Below, piece after piece: positions 35,752-48,920 of a DNA stretch of 64,000 nt (its first letter is position 1; every line of letters begins with the position of its first letter). Source of the stretch: Labia minor (lineage: Eukaryota; Arthropoda; Insecta; Dermaptera; Spongiphoridae); NCBI GenBank assembly GCA_963082975.1, contig OY720345.1, forward strand, positions 80,569,034 through 80,633,033. The letters run 5' to 3'. A program made the position numbers and the translations under genes. The notes under the pieces were generated by a model. It was given only the letters and a program-made list of their open reading frames with translations. It was not told where the DNA came from and searched no databases.

Positions 35752-37390
35752 GGTCCCAAAAGCAATGAGAGATTGTGGCCGCACGGGTAAATCGGCTAGC
35801 AGATTAGCTCGTGTTGGAGATACCCCGGCGTGTAGTCGGGCCTCGGTTTGTGCCTGGGCAACTTCTCTAATTTTTTTCATTTTTTCAGTATATGATTAAA
35901 AAAATAACTACTCCTTAAATATTTAAATTCATTCTATTAATATCTTTATATATTAAATATTGAATAAATGTTAAATTTTATACTAAACATTTAAAGGAAA
36001 TATTTAAAAATTTAAAATATAGTCATACGATATTTACAGATTAAGAGTAAATATGGAAAAAAAATCTGATAGCCAATGAGAAATAAGCACGTGACCTAAT
36101 ACTTCTCCCTATTGGGTATAAATTAGAGGTTCATGACAAAACTGTCATGGTACAGATAGTCTTTAAAAAATAATTTTTTAATATATATTCAATTAAATAC
36201 TGAAAGAGATATTCGTATTAATATATATCTAATATAGCTATATATATTTTAAATGAAATAGTTTCTCTAATTTTATCAAGTATTATATATAAAAAATTTT
36301 TCAAAAAAGCAAATTTATTCTATTATAAAAAAAATCTATTCAGATGAGCTGCGAAATCAATGTATATTTATATATAGATAAAAAATAATTTCTGTTATTT
36401 GTTTTCTATATTTTTATTTATGTTTAAGTAAATAAAAAAAATATCTTTATAATATAGAATATGGATCCTTAAAATCAATGAATATTTGCAAATTAATAAG
36501 GATTTTATATTATAATATATATAAAATTAAAAATAATAATAAAAATATCCAAATTTCATTTAAGGTGAGTCTAAATATGTAGTTCGGTTCTTTAGCAAAT
36601 TTATGATAAATTATAGTTCAATTTCAAGAATATTTAGGTTTGTCAATTTTTAATTTCATTTCAAATTCAACATATATATAAATATATTCATATAAAGTAT
36701 ATTTAAAAATTAAAAAAAAGCTTTTAAAATTTTTATAAAAAATATTGATATGTTTGGTTGCATATAAGTCAGGCGTTTCTTCAAATGAAATTTAATCTTA
36801 AAAAATTAGTTAAATTAATTTTTTTTAACCTGGTAATCATTCTTACCGAAAATTAAAAATAAACAAATTTAGCATGATTTTGATATTAAAATAGAAAAAA
36901 TATATTATATTAGTTTTGTTAATATCTTGACTGAAACATTTCATTAATAGTATTCATTTTGAAATTATTTATCCACTATCTTCACAATTTACACACATTC
37001 AATAAAATTGAAATAATTTTCTCATTAATATAAATATGTTGATTGTGATAGTAAAATTTAAATTAATATTTATCTTCTATAGAATTAAATCCACTTTAAT
37101 AATTAATAAAAATTAATGAAGAGAAAATTCGTATAAATTATAAATAAAGTGAAATTTTTTTGTTTATCTATTTGAAATTCAAATTAACATTCTAATTATT
37201 AATGAAATTTATTAAAATTTAAAAAATACAAAAAAAAAATAAATGAAAAAAAATATTCCCTATTTTACTATTAAATTTAATAATAAAATATTTTTTTTTT
37301 AAATTTCATATTATATTTATTGAAAAAAAAAAAATATTTATCTTAATATATACACATCATTGATTGTTAAATTTTTATGTCAAAATTTAA
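35752..37390 (+). repeat. Array unit U16 (1639 bp, A type; twin of U25)
   Basis: A-type with GCATATAAGTCAGG. U20, U25 and U27 share this combination. It is the last unit of the copied block U13-U16. Confidence 0.97.
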
Positions 37391-39024
37391 GGTCCCAAAA
37401 GCAATGAGAGATTGTGGCCGCACGGGTAAATCGGCTAGCAGATTAGCTCGTGTTGGAGATACCCCGGCGTGTAGTCGGGCCTCGGTTTGTGCCTGGGCAA
37501 CTTCTCTAATTTTTTTCATTTTTTCAGTATATGATTAAAAAAATAACTACTCCTTAAATATTTAAATTCATTCTATTAATATCTTTATATATTAAATATT
37601 GAATAAATGTTAAATTTTATACTAAACATTTAAAGGAAATATTTAAAAATTTAAAATATAGTCATACGATATTTACAGATTAAGAGTAAATATGGAAAAA
37701 AAATCTGATAGCCAATGAGAAATAAGCACGTGACCTAATACTTCTCCCTATTGGGTATAAATTAGAGGTTCATGACAAAACTGTCATGGTACAGATAGTC
37801 TTTAAAAAATAATTTTTTAATATATATTCAATTAAATACTGAAAGAGATATTCGTATTAATATATATCTAATATAGCTATATATATTTTATATGAAATAG
37901 TTTCTCTAATTTTATCAAGTATTATATATAAAAAATTTTTCAAAAAAGCAAATTTATTCTATTATAAAAAAAATCTATTCAGATGAGCTGCGAAATCAAT
38001 GTATATTTATATATAGATAAAAAATAATTTCTGTTATTTGTTTTCTATATTTTTATTTATGTTTAAGTAAATAAAAAAAATATCTTTATAATATAGAATA
38101 TGGATCCTTAAAATCAATGAATATTTGCAAATTAATAAGGATTTTATATTATAATATATATAAAATTAAAAATAATAATAAAAATATCCAAATTTCATTT
38201 AAGGTGAGTCTAAATATGTAGTTCGGTTCTTTAGCAAATTTATGATAAATTATAGTTCAATTTCAAGAATATTTAGGTTTGTCAATTTTTAATTTCATTT
38301 CAAATTCAACATATATATAAATATATTCATATAAAGTATATTTAAAAATTAAAAAAAAGCTTTTAAAATTTTTATAAAAAATATTGATATGTTTGGTTGT
38401 ATATAAGCCAGGCGTTTCTTCAAATGAAATTTAATCTTAAAAAATTAGTTAAATTAATTTTTTTTAACCTGGTAATCATTCTTACCGAAAATTAAAAATA
38501 AACAAATTTAGCATGATTTTGATATTAAAATAGAAAAAATATATTATATTAGTTTTGTTAATATCTTGACTGAAACATTTCATTAATAGTATTCATTTTG
38601 AAATTATTTATCCACTATCTTCACAATTTACATTCAATAAAATTGAAATAATTTTCTCATTAATATAAATATGTTGATTTTGATACTAAAATTTAAATTA
38701 ATATTTATGTTCTATAGAATTAAATCCACTTTAATAATTAATAAAAATTAATGAAGAAAAAATTCGTATAAATTATAAATAAAGTGAAATTTTTTTGTTT
38801 ATCTATTTGAAATTCAAATTAACATTCTAATTATTAATGAAATTTATTAAAATTTAAAAAATACAAAAAAAAAATAAATGAAAAAAAATATTCCCTATTT
38901 TACTATTAAATTTAATAATAAAATATTTTTTTTTTAAATTTCATATTATATTTATTGAAAAAAAAAAATATTTATCTTAATATATACACATCATTGATTG
39001 TTAAATTTTTATGTCAAAATTTAA
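37391..39024 (+). repeat. Array unit U17 (1634 bp, B type; twin of U11)
   Basis: B-type with ATTTTATATGAAATAG and GTATATAAGCC, identical in length and markers to U11. Confidence 0.97.
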
Positions 39025-39066
39025 GGTCCCAAAAGCAATGAGAGATTGTGGCCGCACGGGTAAATC

Positions 39067-39074
39067 GGCTAGCA
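39067..39074. repeat. 8-bp target duplication GGCTAGCA (left, hAT copy 2)
   Basis: Repeated at 42402-42409. It equals that of copy 1 because the whole filled site was duplicated. Confidence 0.95.
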
Positions 39075-39425
39075 CATAGGTTCTTAAACTTATGTACTCC
39101 ACGGACCCCCACTTGAAAAAATTTTTTTTGACGGACCCCCATCACAACTTTAGGTACTTTTCGTCATTTTATTAATTAATTTCTGGCTTACGATCTCATA
39201 AGGACAAGGATATATGATGAATATTTCTAACAGTGATTGGTGAATAACGATTTTTTTGCATATTGTAGAACACATTTTATTAGAAATTATAATATTGAAG
39301 AAAGAAAATACAAACATTGTCATAGCAACAAATCTCACAAATTATAATGGGTACTTACATTAAATTCATATAAATATTTTATAATTTTTTTCAGAAAATA
39401 TTAAATAAGAAATATTTTAAAAAAT

Positions 39426-39480
39426 AACTGCATCTATCTCATTAAATATAACTTACATATTTAATGAGATGTATGCAGTT
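39426..39480 (-). terminator. Inverted repeat spanning the transposase stop codon (copy 2)
   Basis: Same 22-bp arms and 11-base loop as at 24265-24319, with the stop codon at 39461-39463 inside one arm. Role unknown. Confidence 0.4.
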
Positions 39481-41320
39481 GTTTTCTTGAAACAAGAATC
39501 TCAATATCTGGCTTAATATTGGAAACTTTTAATCTAAGATCCGGCTCTACATTTAATTTGTTTCTATATTTAGACTTAATATAAAATAGTACCGAAAAAG
39601 CTTGTTCGCATAAATATGTTGTGCAGAATGGAATCAAGTGTTGAAGTGCTTTATTTGCAAGCGCAGGATAATCTGACCTGAGAAGTAACCAAAAGTTGCT
39701 CAATTCAGTTTTGTTAAATTTTAGTTTATAAGTTGTATCACATGATAATTCCACGAGAATATCTTGTTCAGGTGCAGATAAATGTTTAGCATTTGTAATT
39801 TCCATATTAAATGGATCTCTGATCCAGTTATTGCAAGGATCAGGAGTAGAAAAATACTTCCTGAAGTTGCTTTTCAAAGTAATTAAATGTTCAACAAATA
39901 ATTGACGCGTTTGATTAAGCAATTTTTCACTGGAGCTTTCTATGAAATCATTGAGAGTTGGAAAAGACTCATATACAACGTTCTGGATGCGTTTCGACCA
40001 CAAGTCGATTTTTTTAATCATTGCTTCTATTTTATCTTCAACTTTAAATATATTTACAACAGTACCTTGCAGGCTCAAATTAAGTTCGTTCAATTTTGTA
40101 AAAATATCAGTCAAGTAAGCCACCTTAGCTAACCAGATAAAATCATTGAAACATTCGGTCAGTTCAAAATGCGCATCTATTAAAAACAATCGTATTTCAT
40201 CTCGAAGCTCAAAAAGGCGAATGAGTACTTTCCCGCGGGACAACCAACGTACATCTGTATGTAATAATAAATGTGTATGTTGACTACCCATTTCCTCACA
40301 CAAAATTTTAAAAACTCTGGAATTAAGTGGACGAGCCTTAATGAAATTGACAATTTTAACTACTTCGTCTAATGTTCTTTTCAAATCTGGTGACATATTT
40401 TTGGCTGCTAATGATTCTCTGTGAATGCAGCAATGATTCCAAACAACCTGAGGCGCAACATTTTTAATAAGAGCAATCAATCCAGTTCTTGTACCTGACA
40501 TTGCACGAGCACCATCAGTGCAAATTCCAACACATTTTGGCCACTCTATTTCATTTTCGGTTATAAAATTATTCAAACTGTTAAATATGTCATTAGCTGT
40601 CGTTCGTGAAGGTAGTGAATCACAAAACAATACATCTTCTTGTATTTGATTTTCAAACTCATATCTAATGAAAGCTAACAAATTGGCATTATTAGTGACA
40701 TCAGTACTTTCATCCAATTGTAATGAGTAATAGTGACTTTTGCGCACTCTCGATATTAATTCTTCTTTTATATTACATGACATGTCTTCAATCCTATTCT
40801 TAACCGTATCATTTGATAATGAAATCAAATTTATATCGTTTGCTGCTTTAGTTCCTAACATTATATTTGTAATTACTTTTGTAGCAGGAAGAATTAATTG
40901 CTCTGCTATATTATGCGGCTTTCCTGCTTTAGCAATAAGTAGAGCTACTTCATATGATGCCATTACTGCTTTCTTACTCATACCACCAGATCCCGTCTTT
41001 ACCATCAATTTCTGACTTGAATTAAGTTCTTCTTTTTTCATTTTAAAAAATTCGATAGACTTACTAACATGCTCGCTGTGCTTTGTTTGTAAATGACGTC
41101 TGAGATTAGCAGGTTTCATACTTTCATTGGATAAACTTTCCTGACATAGAACGCAGACTGGTCTTTCCACATCATTGTTGCAAATATAAGTAAATCCAAA
41201 TGATAAATAATCATCCGAATATTTTCTAGTTTTGCGTTTCTTGGTAGAGTTTGCTGTTGATGCCTCATCATATGATTCTTTCCGTTTCTGTGTTGAACCA
41301 GTTTGTAGCCAACGATCCAT
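39461..41320 (-). CDS. hAT transposase, BED-finger, 619 aa (copy 2)
   Basis: The protein is identical to the copy at 24300-26159: basic N-terminus, BED finger C56/C59/H76/H81, acidic catalytic residues D203, D269 and E572 in LDESTD, CTDGARAM and CEQAFSV, HCCIH at 296-300 and DVRWLSRG at 356-363. No stop or frameshift is present. Full amino-acid identity over 619 residues, with identical flanks, says the duplication is recent or that the copies are being homogenised with the array. It would act on both hAT copies, and excision of either should leave a footprint at GGCTAGCA in the GC-rich block. Confidence 0.95.
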   Translation of the reverse strand: MDRWLQTGSTQKRKESYDEASTANSTKKRKTRKYSDDYLSFGFTYICNNDVERPVCVLCQESLSNESMKPANLRRHLQTKHSEHVSKSIEFFKMKKEELNSSQKLMVKTGSGGMSKKAVMASYEVALLIAKAGKPHNIAEQLILPATKVITNIMLGTKAANDINLISLSNDTVKNRIEDMSCNIKEELISRVRKSHYYSLQLDESTDVTNNANLLAFIRYEFENQIQEDVLFCDSLPSRTTANDIFNSLNNFITENEIEWPKCVGICTDGARAMSGTRTGLIALIKNVAPQVVWNHCCIHRESLAAKNMSPDLKRTLDEVVKIVNFIKARPLNSRVFKILCEEMGSQHTHLLLHTDVRWLSRGKVLIRLFELRDEIRLFLIDAHFELTECFNDFIWLAKVAYLTDIFTKLNELNLSLQGTVVNIFKVEDKIEAMIKKIDLWSKRIQNVVYESFPTLNDFIESSSEKLLNQTRQLFVEHLITLKSNFRKYFSTPDPCNNWIRDPFNMEITNAKHLSAPEQDILVELSCDTTYKLKFNKTELSNFWLLLRSDYPALANKALQHLIPFCTTYLCEQAFSVLFYIKSKYRNKLNVEPDLRLKVSNIKPDIEILVSRKQLHTSH

Positions 41321-41347
41321 TTTATGGAGTAATTTATTAACATTGAA

Positions 41348-41679
41348 CTACAATAATATAAATATAATATAAATATAATATAAATATAACGAATTATTAT
41401 TTACTAGCTATGTTTTAATATGATTTTAAATGAATGTTTTAATATCATTTTAAATGAATGTTTTAAATCATTTTAATAAATGTTTTAAATAATTTTAAAT
41501 AAATGATTTAATATCATTTTAAATGAATATTAATTTATATAATAAATATATTTCGTAATTTGATTCTAAAATATTATTAATTTCGTAATTTGATTCTAAA
41601 ATATTATTAATTTCGTAATTTGATTCTAAAATATTATTAAAATAAATATTTTTTATTCATAAAACTAACTTATACTTAC
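41348..41679 (-). other. Possible 5'UTR intron of transposase gene (copy 2)
   Basis: The same donor (GTAAGTAT) and acceptor (TTGTAG) signals as in copy 1, at the same distances. The out-of-frame upstream ATG is at 41343. Confidence 0.4.
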
Positions 41680-42044
41680 TCTCAAAAACAGCCTTTCTGG
41701 GAAATTGCAAAATGTGTTTAGTGTTTTTATAAAATAATGATCATGCAAATTACACTAAAAATTAAAAAAAATTATTAGCTATAATAAACTATTATTAGCT
41801 ATAATTTAATTATAATTAATTAAATTAATAAAAATAATTTAAAGATACAACTCGTTGAGAAATGAACTTATAATTAACATTAATAAAAATAATTTAAAGA
41901 TACAACTCGTTGAGAAATGAACTTATAATTAACATTTGCTTTAAAACTGTTTAAAACCCCAGAGTGGACGCTGACAATTTGGGTTTTTCCGGGTAAGACT
42001 GTCCCCTCCCCTGGTTTTCCCCAATAACAAAGTGAAAGAAAATT

Positions 42045-42056
42045 CCCTTATATGCC
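42045..42056 (-). promoter_or_regulatory. TATA-like promoter of transposase (copy 2)
   Basis: GGCATATAAGGG on the minus strand in the GC-richer island, as in copy 1. Confidence 0.45.
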
Positions 42057-42401
42057 TCCCCTTCCGAGCCCCTAAGAGGGGTTATTTTAAAGGAACAATC
42101 GAAAAATGATTTTAAATGAATGAATGGATGAAAATTCAAATTTTATATATAGTTTTTTATATATGTTTATTTATTCACAAAAAATTAATTGACATAATTA
42201 TCAATTTAATAAAATAAAATAGTATTATTAATAGTATTAAATTATAGCCGTAATTCTCTAGGAGGATATAGTTAAACAATGAACTTTAAATATTTATATA
42301 TGTATATATTTTTACGATGATTTTTTTCCGAGGACCGCGGACCCCCAGTAAAGGCTTCGCGGACCCCCAGGGGTCCGCGGACCACAGTTTAAGAACCACT
42401 G

Positions 42402-42409
42402 GGCTAGCA
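42402..42409. repeat. 8-bp target duplication GGCTAGCA (right, hAT copy 2)
   Basis: Matches 39067-39074; the unit resumes with GATTAGCTCG. Confidence 0.95.
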
Positions 42410-44000
42410 GATTAGCTCGTGTTGGAGATACCTTGGCGTGTAGTCGGGCCTCGGTTTGTGCCTGGGCAACTTCTCTAATTTTTTTCATTTTTTCAGTATA
42501 TGATTAAAAAAATAACTACTCCTTAAATATTTAAATTCATTCTATTAATATCTTTATATATTAAATATTGAATAAATGTTAAATTTTATACTAAACATTT
42601 AAAGGAAATATTTAAAAATTTAAAATATAGTCATACGATATTTACAGATTAAGAGTAAATATGGAAAAAAAAATCTGATAGCCAATGAGAAATAAGCACG
42701 TGACCTAATACTTCTCCCTATTGGGTATAAATTAGAGGTTCATGACAAAACTGTCATGGTACAGATAGTCTTTAAAAAATAATTTTTTAATATATATTCA
42801 ATTAAATACTGAAAGAGATATTCGTATTAATATATATCTAATATAGCTATATATATTTTAAATGAAATAGTTTCTCTAATTTTATCAAGTATTATATATA
42901 AAAAATTTTTCAAAAAAGCAAATTTATTCTATTATAAAAAAAATCTATTCAGATGAGCTGCGAAATCAATGTATATTTATATATAGATAAAAAATAATTT
43001 CTGTTATTTGTTTTCTATATTTTTATTTATGTTTAAGTAAATAAAAAAAATATCTTTATAATATAGAATATGGATCCTTAAAATCAATGAATATTTGCAA
43101 ATTAATAAGGATTTTATATTATAATATATATAAAATTAAAAATAATAATAAAAATATCCAAATTTCATTTAAGGTGAGTCTAAATATGTAGTTCGGTTCT
43201 TTAGCAAATTTATGATAAATTATAGTTCAATTTCAAGAATATTTAGGTTTGTCAATTTTTAATTTCATTTCAAATTCAACATATATATAAATATATTCAT
43301 ATAAAGTATATTTAAAAATTAAAAAAAAGCTTTTAAAATTTTTATAAAAAATATTGATATGTTTGGTTGTATATAAGCCAGGCGTTTCTTCAAATGAAAT
43401 TTAATCTTAAAAAATTAGTTAAATTAATTTTTTTTAACCTGGTAATCATTCTTACCGAAAATTAAAAATAAACAAATTTAGCATGATTTTGATATTAAAA
43501 TAGAAAAAATATATTATATTAGTTTTGTTAATATCTTGACTGAAACATTTCATTAATAGTATTCATTTTGAAATTATTTATCCACTATCTTCACAATTTA
43601 CACACATTCAATAAAATTGAAATAATTTTCTCATTAATATAAATATGTTGATTGTGATAGTAAAATTTAAATTAATATTTATCTTCTATAGAATTAAATC
43701 CACTTTAATAATTAATAAAAATTAATGAAGAGAAAATTCGTATAAATTATAAATAAAGTGAAATTTTTTTGTTTATCTATTTGAAATTCAAATTAACATT
43801 CTAATTATTAATGAAATTTATTAAAATTTAAAAAATACAAAAAAAAAAATAAATGAAAAAAAATATTCCCTATTTTACTATTAAATTTAATAATAAAATA
43901 TTTTTTTTTTAAATTTCATATTATATTTATTGAAAAAAAAAAAATATTTATCTTAATATATACACATCATTGATTGTTAAATTTTTATGTCAAAATTTAA

Positions 44001-45641
44001 GGTCCCAAAAGCAATGAGAGATTGTGGCCGCACGGGTAAATCGGCTAGCAGATTAGCTCGTGTTGGAGATACCCCGGCGTGTAGTCGGGCCTCGGTTTGT
44101 GCCTGGGCAACTTCTCTAATTTTTTTCATTTTTTCAGTATATGATTAAAAAAATAACTACTCCTTAAATATTTAAATTCATTCTATTAATATCTTTATAT
44201 ATTAAATATTGAATAAATGTTAAATTTTATACTAAACATTTAAAGGAAATATTTAAAAATTTAAAATATAGTCATACGATATTTACAGATTAAGAGTAAA
44301 TATGGAAAAAAAAATCTGATAGCCAATGAGAAATAAGCACGTGACCTAATACTTCTCCCTATTGGGTATAAATTAGAGGTTCATGACAAAACTGTCATGG
44401 TACAGATAGTCTTTAAAAAATAATTTTTTAATATATATTCAATTAAATACTGAAAGAGATATTCGTATTAATATATATCTAATATAGCTATATATATTTT
44501 AAATGAAATAGTTTCTCTAATTTTATCAAGTATTATATATAAAAAATTTTTCAAAAAAGCAAATTTATTCTATTATAAAAAAAATCTATTCAGATGAGCT
44601 GCGAAATCAATGTATATTTATATATAGATAAAAAATAATTTCTGTTATTTGTTTTCTATATTTTTATTTATGTTTAAGTAAATAAAAAAAATATCTTTAT
44701 AATATAGAATATGGATCCTTAAAATCAATGAATATTTGCAAATTAATAAGGATTTTATATTATAATATATATAAAATTAAAAATAATAATAAAAATATCC
44801 AAATTTCATTTAAGGTGAGTCTAAATATGTAGTTCGGTTCTTTAGCAAATTTATGATAAATTATAGTTCAATTTCAAGAATATTTAGGTTTGTCAATTTT
44901 TAATTTCATTTCAAATTCAACATATATATAAATATATTCATATAAAGTATATTTAAAAATTAAAAAAAAGCTTTTAAAATTTTTATAAAAAATATTGATA
45001 TGTTTGGTTGTATATAAGCCAGGCGTTTCTTCAAATGAAATTTAATCTTAAAAAATTAGTTAAATTAATTTTTTTTAACCTGGTAATCATTCTTACCGAA
45101 AATTAAAAATAAACAAATTTAGCATGATTTTGATATTAAAATAGAAAAAATATATTATATTAGTTTTGTTAATATCTTGACTGAAACATTTCATTAATAG
45201 TATTCATTTTGAAATTATTTATCCACTATCTTCACAATTTACACACATTCAATAAAATTGAAATAATTTTCTCATTAATATAAATATGTTGATTGTGATA
45301 GTAAAATTTAAATTAATATTTATCTTCTATAGAATTAAATCCACTTTAATAATTAATAAAAATTAATGAAGAGAAAATTCGTATAAATTATAAATAAAGT
45401 GAAATTTTTTTGTTTATCTATTTGAAATTCAAATTAACATTCTAATTATTAATGAAATTTATTAAAATTTAAAAAATACAAAAAAAAAAATAAATGAAAA
45501 AAAATATTCCCTATTTTACTATTAAATTTAATAATAAAATATTTTTTTTTTAAATTTCATATTATATTTATTGAAAAAAAAAAAATATTTATCTTAATAT
45601 ATACACATCATTGATTGTTAAATTTTTATGTCAAAATTTAA
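44001..45641 (+). repeat. Array unit U19 (1641 bp, A type)
   Basis: A-type, GTATATAAGCC, with the A9 and A11 runs also found in U12/U18, so it looks like an empty relative of the hAT-bearing unit. First of three units absent from the earlier copy of this region. Confidence 0.97.
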
Positions 45642-47280
45642 GGTCCCAAAAGCAATGAGAGATTGTGGCCGCACGGGTAAATCGGCTAGCAGATTAGCTC
45701 GTGTTGGAGATACCCCGGCGTGTAGTCGGGCCTCGGTTTGTGCCTGGGCAACTTCTCTAATTTTTTTCATTTTTTCAGTATATGATTAAAAAAATAACTA
45801 CTCCTTAAATATTTAAATTCATTCTATTAATATCTTTATATATTAAATATTGAATAAATGTTAAATTTTATACTAAACATTTAAAGGAAATATTTAAAAA
45901 TTTAAAATATAGTCATACGATATTTACAGATTAAGAGTAAATATGGAAAAAAAATCTGATAGCCAATGAGAAATAAGCACGTGACCTAATACTTCTCCCT
46001 ATTGGGTATAAATTAGAGGTTCATGACAAAACTGTCATGGTACAGATAGTCTTTAAAAAATAATTTTTTAATATATATTCAATTAAATACTGAAAGAGAT
46101 ATTCGTATTAATATATATCTAATATAGCTATATATATTTTAAATGAAATAGTTTCTCTAATTTTATCAAGTATTATATATAAAAAATTTTTCAAAAAAGC
46201 AAATTTATTCTATTATAAAAAAAATCTATTCAGATGAGCTGCGAAATCAATGTATATTTATATATAGATAAAAAATAATTTCTGTTATTTGTTTTCTATA
46301 TTTTTATTTATGTTTAAGTAAATAAAAAAAATATCTTTATAATATAGAATATGGATCCTTAAAATCAATGAATATTTGCAAATTAATAAGGATTTTATAT
46401 TATAATATATATAAAATTAAAAATAATAATAAAAATATCCAAATTTCATTTAAGGTGAGTCTAAATATGTAGTTCGGTTCTTTAGCAAATTTATGATAAA
46501 TTATAGTTCAATTTCAAGAATATTTAGGTTTGTCAATTTTTAATTTCATTTCAAATTCAACATATATATAAATATATTCATATAAAGTATATTTAAAAAT
46601 TAAAAAAAAGCTTTTAAAATTTTTATAAAAAATATTGATATGTTTGGTTGCATATAAGTCAGGCGTTTCTTCAAATGAAATTTAATCTTAAAAAATTAGT
46701 TAAATTAATTTTTTTTAACCTGGTAATCATTCTTACCGAAAATTAAAAATAAACAAATTTAGCATGATTTTGATATTAAAATAGAAAAAATATATTATAT
46801 TAGTTTTGTTAATATCTTGACTGAAACATTTCATTAATAGTATTCATTTTGAAATTATTTATCCACTATCTTCACAATTTACACACATTCAATAAAATTG
46901 AAATAATTTTCTCATTAATATAAATATGTTGATTGTGATAGTAAAATTTAAATTAATATTTATCTTCTATAGAATTAAATCCACTTTAATAATTAATAAA
47001 AATTAATGAAGAGAAAATTCGTATAAATTATAAATAAAGTGAAATTTTTTTGTTTATCTATTTGAAATTCAAATTAACATTCTAATTATTAATGAAATTT
47101 ATTAAAATTTAAAAAATACAAAAAAAAAATAAATGAAAAAAAATATTCCCTATTTTACTATTAAATTTAATAATAAAATATTTTTTTTTTAAATTTCATA
47201 TTATATTTATTGAAAAAAAAAAAATATTTATCTTAATATATACACATCATTGATTGTTAAATTTTTATGTCAAAATTTAA
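45642..47280 (+). repeat. Array unit U20 (1639 bp, A type)
   Basis: A-type with GCATATAAGTCAGG, like U16 and U25. Confidence 0.97.
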
Positions 47281-48920
47281 GGTCCCAAAAGCAATGAGAG
47301 ATTGTGGCCGCACGGGTAAATCGGCTAGCAGATTAGCTCGTGTTGGAGATACCCCGGCGTGTAGTCGGGCCTCGGTTTGTGCCTGGGCAACTTCTCTAAT
47401 TTTTTTCATTTTTTCAGTATATGATTAAAAAAATAACTACTCCTTAAATATTTAAATTCATTCTATTAATATCTTTATATATTAAATATTGAATAAATGT
47501 TAAATTTTATACTAAACATTTAAAGGAAATATTTAAAAATTTAAAATATAGTCATACGATATTTACAGATTAAGAGTAAATATGGAAAAAAAATCTGATA
47601 GCCAATGAGAAATAAGCACGTGACCTAATACTTCTCCCTATTGGGTATAAATTAGAGGTTCATGACAAAACTGTCATGGTACAGATAGTCTTTAAAAAAT
47701 AATTTTTTAATATATATTCAATTAAATACTGAAAGAGATATTCGTATTAATATATATCTAATATAGCTATATATATTTTAAATGAAATAGTTTCTCTAAT
47801 TTTATCAAGTATTATATATAAAAAATTTTTCAAAAAAGCAAATTTATTCTATTATAAAAAAAATCTATTCAGATGAGCTGCGAAATCAATGTATATTTAT
47901 ATATAGATAAAAAATAATTTCTGTTATTTGTTTTCTATATTTTTATTTATGTTTAAGTAAATAAAAAAAATATCTTTATAATATAGAATATGGATCCTTA
48001 AAATCAATGAATATTTGCAAATTAATAAGGATTTTATATTATAATATATATAAAATTAAAAATAATAATAAAAATATCCAAATTTCATTTAAGGTGAGTC
48101 TAAATATGTAGTTCGGTTCTTTAGCAAATTTATGATAAATTATAGTTCAATTTCAAGAATATTTAGGTTTGTCAATTTTTAATTTCATTTCAAATTCAAC
48201 ATATATATAAATATATTCATATAAAGTATATTTAAAAATTAAAAAAAAGCTTTTAAAATTTTTATAAAAAATATTGATATGTTTGGTTGTATATAAGCCA
48301 GGCGTTTCTTCAAATGAAATTTAATCTTAAAAAATTAGTTAAATTAATTTTTTTTAACCTGGTAATCATTCTTACCGAAAATTAAAAATAAACAAATTTA
48401 GCATGATTTTGATATTAAAATAGAAAAAATATATTATATTAGTTTTGTTAATATCTTGACTGAAACATTTCATTAATAGTATTCATTTTGAAATTATTTA
48501 TCCACTATCTTCACAATTTACACACATTCAATAAAATTGAAATAATTTTCTCATTAATATAAATATGTTGATTGTGATAGTAAAATTTAAATTAATATTT
48601 ATCTTCTATAGAATTAAATCCACTTTAATAATTAATAAAAATTAATGAAGAGAAAATTCGTATAAATTATAAATAAAGTGAAATTTTTTTGTTTATCTAT
48701 TTGAAATTCAAATTAACATTCTAATTATTAATGAAATTTATTAAAATTTAAAAAATACAAAAAAAAAAATAAATGAAAAAAAATATTCCCTATTTTACTA
48801 TTAAATTTAATAATAAAATATTTTTTTTTTAAATTTCATATTATATTTATTGAAAAAAAAAAAATATTTATCTTAATATATACACATCATTGATTGTTAA
48901 ATTTTTATGTCAAAATTTAA
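47281..48920 (+). repeat. Array unit U21 (1640 bp, A type)
   Basis: A-type, GTATATAAGCC, A11 run near 48770 as in U12 and U19 but A8 in the ATGG-A-TCTG run. It precedes U22 as U12 precedes U13. Confidence 0.97.

Larger units (their letters stand above)
39075..42401 (-). mobile_element. hAT transposon, Buster/ZBED5-like, complete (copy 2)
   Basis: A 3,327-bp copy at constant offset 15,161 from copy 1. Terminal repeats, subterminal CGGACCCCC motifs, 30-bp tandem repeats (41552-41641), 55-bp repeats (from 41825), TATA-like site (42045-42056) and stop-codon hairpin (39426-39480) all recur at that offset. I saw no difference from copy 1. Flanking unit variants also match, so it arose by array duplication, not by independent insertion. 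Confidence 0.95.
39025..44000 (+). repeat. Array unit U18 (A type), split by hAT copy 2; twin of U12
   Basis: Same length (4,976 bp), same insertion point, same A9 and A11 runs and same ACCTTGGCG variant as U12. Confidence 0.96.
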
